From contig NW_024104520.1 in NCBI RefSeq assembly GCF_003945595.2, positions 2,141,501 through 2,205,500 of the forward strand: a stretch of 64,000 nt of DNA, in the 5' to 3' direction. The position numbers were made by a program, and so were the translations under genes. The notes beneath the pieces are model-generated. The model searched no databases, was not told the origin of the DNA, and was given only the letters and a program-made list of their open reading frames with translations. Source of the DNA: Pipra filicauda (Eukaryota; Chordata; Aves; Passeriformes; Pipridae). Of the stretch, positions 52,301 through 61,300 are shown piece by piece. Within the stretch, counting starts at the first letter, position 1, and the number at the start of each line of letters is the position of its first letter.

Positions 52301-55300
52301 GAACTATGAGATTACTAATAGATTAATCAGTTACTCATTACATAAATTGTGATAATTTTTATAATGTTCTTTCAAAATAGCTGCAGTTCTATTTGTTTCT
52401 GTATTGTAGTATTTACAAAGTGCAAGAAACAAATGGTTTCACTGTGAGGCTGTGCTATAAAATCGCAGTTGATGCATAGCAATAAGAGATGCATAGGAAA
52501 AGCTAAGATAGAACATTAACTTCTACATGAATGCACAGGAAACATATATTTACTGTGTGGTGAGTTTTGTCTTTAAAAAAGGCATATTCCTATCTGATTT
52601 TGTTTAAGTTCAAACATATGGCAATTGCTTTATTATGAACCACTAGAAGTTCAGGAAATTCAAGTATTATAAGTATTACACATTTTGACCTTTAACCTCA
52701 ATTTGAGCAAACTAGAGGAAAGACTATTAAGAATTTATTCACTTACCACAAGATTCTTCTCATCAGAAATCAGAAAAATCTGTGGTAGTTTAGATTTAAG
52801 ATAACTTTTTTTTTTTTAATGATGTTATAGTGATTCCACTTCCTGATATGCACATGGGGCTAAAATTCTGCTTCAGCTTTACAGCAGAGAATCCTGTGCT
52901 GTTATAGTTAAGTGATACTGAAAGTACTTGTGGGAAGACTAAAAGACTTAGGAAGATAGAGTAGAAGACTTTTAAAATGTTTTGTTGTTAGTTTATTTTT
53001 TCTTTTAATGGAAGAGATGCGATGGAAGAGATTAACTTTGCTTGTGTCCCGAGGAGGAGCATGCTCTACGCAGTACAGGGAGACAGGCTTGAGAGCTATG
53101 GCTGTGTCTCAGATACTGTCATTCCCAAGGCTGGAATTCCTGTCATTGGCCATGCCATTGTTCAACTATGTGTAACTTTGTATAACTTGTTCACCAGCCC
53201 TTCCCCTTTACTCTTCTCTTATCAGTCTTGTATACTTGGTCTTCAAACTACTTAGGCCCTTGAGACACTTTTCCAGTAAAAATTTAAAATATGAAAAGAT
53301 CTTTTCCTTTCTCATTTCTGGGAGCTCTTAGAAGTATGTTTGCCCTTGTGCATACACAGCTTCACTCACATGCACAAGCTACAGATTAAATATGCTTTGA
53401 GTGGAAAAGCAATTGCTATTCTGGGATTTAGTCTTAAACTGTAGCAAATGGTGCTTGAATATAGAACTGTCACTCTTTGTTGCTGTTTCCCTGAACTGGT
53501 GTACAATAATAGAGTTTTTTAATAGTAGATTGTCAGTGCTGCCTTTATGAAGTAGAGGTTAGTTGGGTAAATAGTAATTTCAAAGGACTGGATGATGTTG
53601 TTATAGTTAATGAGAACTGCTGTTGGGTTTTGGTGTGCATTGTTATTAATGCTCAATGATTATTATTTTCTGGCAGATACACAGAATGAAAAGGAACGTG
53701 TGAGGAAGTATGGAGCTTTTATTCATTCGCTTCCACCAGTCAACAGAGCAACTTTGGCTGCTTTAATTGAACATCTTTACAGGTCATTGCAAACGATGCA
53801 TTGTAGTAGAGAAATTCTTGTCATGTGTTCTTAGTATAACTCTACCATATATGGAATGTGGCTTGTTTCATTAACCAGTAATCACAAAAGCTTACCTAGT
53901 TGCGACAATTAATTACATTTGAATCCCTTTAATTGATAATGTGTTTTTTCTTTGGTTGTAATTTTGGCAGTAGGTATCTATAAAAATCAGTGGATTAGAA
54001 CAGCCTTCAGGGAGAGAGGGCTGCCAGCGTATGTGTCCAAGTAGGGTAATTTTTGATGTAGCTTCTTAATACAATCTCATTTCACTCCAGTCAGCTAGTC
54101 TTCCAGAGGATTGTTGCAAATCGTTCTTGAAATTAAAAGATTTTTTTTCAGTGAAAATGTTCTTCTCTACAATCTTTTTGCACATAATAACTTTGAGAAT
54201 TGCCTACCCTTTCTGGTTTTCATCAGTGCTTCATTTTACAAGGTAGGTAGTGGTAGAGAATATCCAAAATACAAACTTGTTTAAGCACCAAAGGTCATGT
54301 CTTCTTCCAAGATCAAATAAGGGGCAGAAAATATATAAAAATGTATGTGATTTGGTGGTTCTATGGTGTCATGGTTAATATTACTGGTCTATAGTGTATT
54401 ATATCATCTATTGAACAAGTCAAATTATATTTCTGGTTAATTGTAGTGGGTAGAGAATGTGTAGAAAATTCTCTTCACAGAATATTGTGTTAAAAAATAA
54501 GTTACATAGCTAGGTACATAGCAGATGTCATTTAAAAACTATTTATATTACTATGAAATTAATTGGCACCATTATTAGGAAAAAGATTATAGTATGTATT
54601 GTGTTTAAGGGTATTTCTAAGCATATCCAGTTTGGAGATATTAGTATGCTGTTGCATCTGTTCTGCAAGTAGTTTGAATTCATGTGGATAACTGCCGATG
54701 CCTGAAACCTATTCTGACACAGTTTCAGTTTTTCTTCGATGTTGATTATTAATAAAAACAGTCTAACTGCATCACTAAAGGAGAGATTTTATTCTTTGGT
54801 CCTCTTTGTCACAGTCACCCATCGTTATCTCTGAGGCCTCTTGCTGGGCAGCTGCCTCTGGCTTTCCAGGCTGAACACCTGTTCAGTTTGCCACATATAA
54901 CAGCCAAAATTCTGCTGTGCTTTAAAGTGTTTGCCTCTAAAGGAGGAGACGTTATATAAACGACAGAACTGATATGAACACTTTACCATAAGTATAAGAA
55001 CTAAGGATCTAATTTCTTTCCACATTTTGTTTGATCTTAGATGATACGTTTGTAGGATCTACTTCTTTGCATATTACAGTGAAACTGTATTTAGCATTGG
55101 TGTGGCCTCACCTGAGTACTGTGTGCAGTTCTGTGGTCTGCAGTTTAAGGATGTTCAGTTCTTTGAATGTATCCGAGGGAAGGCAACAAAGCTGGTGAAA
55201 GGGCTGGAAGGAATGGCCTATGGGGATTGCGTGAGGACTTTGGGCTTGTCTAGTTCAGGAAAAAGGAGGCTGAGGGGTGACCTCATTGCCCTGTACTTCT

Positions 55301-58300
55301 TCCTGAGGAGGTGAAGTGGAGAGGGAAGTGCTGGTCTCTTCTCCCTCATATCCAGTAATAATGTGCATGGAAATGGTTCAAAGCTACATTCAGAGAGGTT
55401 CAGACTTGTGCCTGGGAGACATTTCTTTACTGAGGGAGTGACCAAACACTGTAACAGGCTTCTTAGAGGGATGGTTGATGTCCCAACTCTCTCAGTGTTT
55501 AAGAGGTGTTTGGACAGTGGCCTTAGCAACATGCTTAACTTTTAGTCAACCCTTAAGTGATTAAGCAGTTGAACTAGACGATCGTTGTAGGTCCCTTCCA
55601 ACTCAACTATTCTATTCTGGTTTTATTCTTTTTAACTCTAAATAATTTTTGTATCACTTGAAATGCAGTTAGAAGGTTTTCATTTCTGTAATGAAAGATA
55701 AAGAATATAAATAAATATAAAATAAATAAGTAATAGTACATGTTTTCATTTCATTTAAGGGAGTTATTCTTTCTGAAATGAACTCCGTATTCTGTAAGGT
55801 GCCTCAGACAATTAAAGGAATAACGAAACCTTCTAACTTACGTTTATTTTTCTTTCAACAGGGTGCAGAAGTGTTCTGAAATTAATCATATGAACCCTCA
55901 CAATTTAGCCATGGTGTTTTCCTCATGCTTATTTCAAACTAAAGGCCAAACTAGTGAAGAAGTCAATGTAATTGAAGATCTAATTAAAAATTACGTGCAA
56001 CTTTTTCATGTAGGTATCTTTATGTAAAAGTATCCTAATTGCTCAGTTGTTAGAGATGCTAAAATATAGAAACTTCTTTAAAATGATCTTGCTATTAGTT
56101 AAATGATCTGAGGATTTGAGGGTTTTTGAACTCTTAATTCAGTGGATGTTGTTCTTGGCCTGCTTTAAATTTTATTTCCCAGCTAGCTTAATCCGTATAG
56201 GAAAAACTATTTATGGGATGCTGTGAGCTACTGTTTTCCAAAATGGTGCATATTCTTCTTGCCATCAACAGCTTATTAAATTTAAGATAATTTTATGATT
56301 ATGACTATTTAAAATAATACTTTTAATAAAATTTTATGAGCCTGATGAGAACTGAAGCATGGAAGGATTTTGTGTTCTTAGTCTCTGAGCTGTGATTGCA
56401 ATGTGTTTTTTTCCTTTGTTCTAGAAAGAGTCTTAAGTTCAACGGGATAGAAAAGATACTACTTACAGCATTTCCTATTAGGCATTTTGGTTTAGAGTTT
56501 ACTGTGCCACTCTAACATTGTTTGGCAGTTTTTCATGGATTCCTCTCTGTTTTAAAATTTATTTCATCAAGTTTATAATAATGAGTATCATCAATGAAGA
56601 GCTGTTTCTGACTGATAGAATATTTTGCATAGCTGCTTCTATAAGAACATGATTGACAGTATTGGTAATTGTTACAATATTTATTATTTATTGATCAAGA
56701 ACTATTCATTTTAAACAGATAAATGAAGACCAGGTCAAACAAATGGATATAGAGAACAGCTTTATTACCAAGTGGAAAGACACTCAGGTAAGTGGCAAAT
56801 ATCAATTGGTGTGAGAATAATTTCAACAAAGACCATTTTGTTGTTTACAGGTTTTTTTTTATACCTAGATTTCTAAAAGTAAATTTGTAGGTTTGTGTCG
56901 TGATCAGTGTTGTTAACTACAGAGGTGAGGGACATAAACTGAAATTAAAGAGGAGGCATAAGCTGATAAAGTAAAACAGTTCTGCGTAAAGCATCTTGTG
57001 GACTTATGTTCTGGCCCAAGCTTACAGGTTAACTTACATGCTTTTACTGTGCTTCGTAAATTGTATTAGAAGGAAACAGTCAACATTTGCAAGTGCAAGA
57101 GTGATGTCCTCTCTATTTTTTTTAATTTTAAACATGCATATTAAATACCTTAAAATGTGTATTAGCTTTTATTATTTCATGAGCTTTGGGTATATGTGGT
57201 CTCTCTTTATTAGAGTTACACCATCACTGAGTTTAAAGCATCTGAGTCTTCAGTCGCATCCTGTTCTGCGACCGTTTCTAGAACCCCAAGGCACAAATAT
57301 TATTTGGGGAAGCTTGAGACACATGCTGACAGTCAAACAGTGAACTTTAGGATACAATATAAGAAAATAGGAGATCTTATGCCACTTACTGTCATCTTAA
57401 GTTCCAGTTCTACTTGTAACAACTTTAGAATAATTTCGAAATTATTGAAATTGAAGTTGTAAGAAACAGCAAAGTGATACCATGTTTCACTGTCTGAATG
57501 GTATTTCTGTCCGATCCTAATTATAGCAAAAATCACTAAGCTTTGTAACACCAAGGTGGATGAACTAAGAGAGGTAAAATGAGATGTAGGGAGCTTAAAA
57601 GCTTTTACAGAAATCTAAAGTAGTGGGGGAGAAGCTTTCAGTGATTTTGGAGTTTATAGGGTTGTAGAAAAGGATAGAAAGCTAGCAGAGAAAATCTATA
57701 ATGCTTTCTCTGGTGGCTAACTTCCTGCTTCCAGCAATAGTTTCATGGTACCTCGTAAACCATAATTAAGAAGACAGGGTCTTGGAAATACATGTTGAAA
57801 TTGCATGTTCTGTGAATTGCTATCTGGAATCGTTCTTTTATCTCATATTCCCTTATTGTCTGGGTTGTAGTGGCATGAAGCCCTCTTACCATAATGACTT
57901 TCTGTCAATGTGCGTATTAGAATGTCCGTTTCCTGCTTTGTCTGGTGGGGAGTGACCAAGTTACTGAGAAATGATTTGAAATTTATTTCTAATGTCTGTC
58001 TTGCAGAATGGAAGTATCTGCCAATAAATAGCCACATAAAAAGATAGCCAAAAAATCCCCCAGATTTTATATGATAGAATCATAGAATTATAGAATATAC
58101 TGAGTTCGAAGGGACCCATCCAGATCATGGATTCCAGCTCCTGGCCTTGCACAGGAGATCCCAAGAGTCACAGCATGTGCCTGAGAGCATTGTCCAAACA
58201 CTTCTTGAACTCTTTCAGGCTTGGTGCTGTGACCACTTTCTGGGGGAGCCTGTTCCAGCACTCCACCCCCCTGTGGGTGAAAAACATTTTCCTGATATCC

Positions 58301-61300
58301 AACCTAAACCTGCCCTGACTCAGCTTCATGCCGTTTCTTCAAGTCCTGTCATTGGTCATGCGAGTGAAGAGATTGATACCTGCCCCTCCACTTCCCTTCA
58401 TGAGGAAGTTGTAGACTGCGATGAGGTCTCCCCTCAGTCTCCTCTTTTTTAGGCTAAACAAACCAAGTGACCTCAGCTGCTTCCCTTCAGTCTTCTCCTC
58501 AGTTCCTTCACTTCCTTGTGGCCCTCCTTTGAACACTCTCTAATAGCTGAATGTCTTTTTTATATTGTGGTGCCCAAAACTGCACACAGTATTCAAGGTG
58601 AGGCCTCACCAGAGCACAGGAGAGCAGGGCAATCCCCTCTCTCAACTGGCTAGTGATGCTTTGCCTGATGCCCCCCAGGATACAATTGGCCCTCCTGGCT
58701 GCCAAGGCGCTGCTGACTCATATTGGACTTGCCATCAACCAGGATTCCCAGGTCCCTTTTCACAGCACTGCTCTCCAGTCTCTTGTTCCCTAGTCTATAC
58801 AACCAGGAGTGCCCCATCCCAGGTGCAGAATCCAGCACTTTTCCTTATTGAGCCTTATATTGTTGGTGATTGTGCATCTCTGATAAGTTGAGGTCTCTCT
58901 GCAGTACCTCTCTACCCTTGAGGGCATCAACAGCTCCTCCCAATTTAGTGTTGTTGGCAAACTTACTTAGTATTCCTTCAAGTCCTGCGTCCAGATTGTT
59001 AATGAATATGTTAAAGAGAACTGGGCTGAGGATCATAGAATCATAGAATCATAGAATCGATTGGGTTGGAAAAGACCTCCGAGATCATCGAGTCCAACCC
59101 TTGGTCCAAATCCAGTCCATTTACTAGATCATGGCACTCAGTGCCACGTCCAATCTGCGTTTAAAAATCTCCAGGGATGGTGAATCCACCACCTCTCTGG
59201 GCAGCCCATTCCAATGCCGGATTACTCTCTCTGTAAAGAATTTTCTCCTGATATCCAACTTAAATTTCCCCTGGCGGAGCTTAAGCCCGTGCCCCCTTGT
59301 CCTATTGCTGAGTGCCTGAGAGAAGAGACACATCCTTACAGACCTTAGGACACTTAATGGACCTGTTCCATAAAGTTGTCATCTGGGTTTTTTAGGAATC
59401 TTCTGATCCATGTTGTACCAGATATGTGATCCTCCCAGTTAATTTCTGGCAAGTTGAATTCCCCCATAAGGATAAGGGCAGTTGACTTGGAAGTGTCCCT
59501 TAGTTCCTCATAGAAAAATTTGTTGGTGGCATCATCCTGGCCAGTCTATAGTAGACTCCTATGTGGGATATCTGCATTATTTGTTTGTACCTTGATTCTT
59601 ACCCAGAGGCTCTCAACTTGTGCTGTTGCCAGTGGTGAGATCTGTACATTCTAACCCTTCCGTTACATACAATGCCTCCCCCTCGCACTGGGGTATTTTA
59701 AAATTGTGTATCTGGAGTGATTCCAGATTTCTACTTGGAAAATACTTAGAATTCATAATATTCAGTACATGTTTTCACAACCTATTATGAGAAAAATAGT
59801 AATTGAGTTGCTGGATTTAATTAATTATTCTTAATTAATACTGTATTTGAAGAAATCATAAAATGCTGAGTTTGAGTTAGAAAATATTTTTGGACCTTAT
59901 CGAATCGTTGGTATCTGCTGTATGGCATCCCCTAGGAAAAGAGCCACTAGATAGCAAATATGACCTGAGAAAACTGTAAGTTATTTGGGAGCACTTGCCC
60001 CAGAGATAATGGCATTTTTCTTGTTAGCTTTCTAAACAAGTGATGGACATTGGAACAAAATTTCTACCTTTTATTGGTTAATAAATTGAAGTTTGAACTG
60101 CTTTTAAGGATTAGGACTGTGTTCTTTCTGTTATGTCAACCTGCTACCCTTGAAATAACAACTAAGGAATGGAGTCCTCAAGAGCCTGACTGTCATTTGT
60201 GGCAATTTGATTGTGACTATGAACATTTTTTCCCTCTGAATTAAGCTGTGGAACATTTTCTGGGGTTTTTTTTGTTTGTTTGGGTTTGGTTTTTGTTTTG
60301 TTTTTTGTTTGGTTGGTTTTGTTTTGTTTAGTTGGTTTTGTTTGGTTGGTTTGGTTTTGATTTTATGGTTTTTGGGTTTTTTTGGGTTTTTTTGTAGCAG
60401 ACAATTAATGTAACTAGTGTTTCATTTAAAAGCACATTTTCCTGAAACTTCATATGCACATATGAAATGCATCAATGTCTAATGCCTAGTACCTCTTCAG
60501 TGCAGAAGGAAGTGCTTCATATTATTTCAAAGTTTTCACTGCCTGAAGCCCACTGATTCTGCTATGTGGTTAGAAGGTTGTTTAGAGATTTTATGTATAA
60601 CTGTTTCTCTAGAAGAATTCTACATTTCTCTAAATATGCATGGTGTTGTCAGTAGGTTTTGCTGAGGGAATATGTTAGAGTCAGACCTGGACTAACATGA
60701 ACTGCTTTTGAAAAAGATTGACCTTCATCATTGTTATATTTTACAATTATAACTTCTGACATGAGTATATAGTGCATATTAATCATAATTTCAGAAGACT
60801 AGATTTTAGAGATGGATACACTTTACATTTTACCAGGCTTGGAACTTTCATGATTACAGATTCATGAATTTTGTGGTTTACTGAAGCAACAGAAATACAG
60901 GTTTGAAATTGCTGTTAAATGCACTTACTGCATCAGCACTAAATATACTAAAGCTAGCAACTGACTAACTAAGCTAACTTAGCAATTTAAGGTAAATTAA
61001 CAAATTCAGCTTTTCACTAAACTTAACTTTACCATTATTTAAGCTTAGAGCCACCCAGGTATGCTCCAAAATAGTTGGAGGCACAGATCTTACCAAAGGG
61101 GCATCCCTGCTTTGGGGAGGAGAGAGGAGCAAACTTGTTGACTTGTCCCTGAAGAGGGGTTGTGATCTTGTCCTCTAAAACAGAGGGTTCCAGATATCAA
61201 ATTTGTATTTTTAGAAATGGACATGGGACTATAGTAAAATTACTTGTTATTTGTTGCTGCCATCATGGATGTCAGGGCAACCACTTTCTCATTTTCATGT

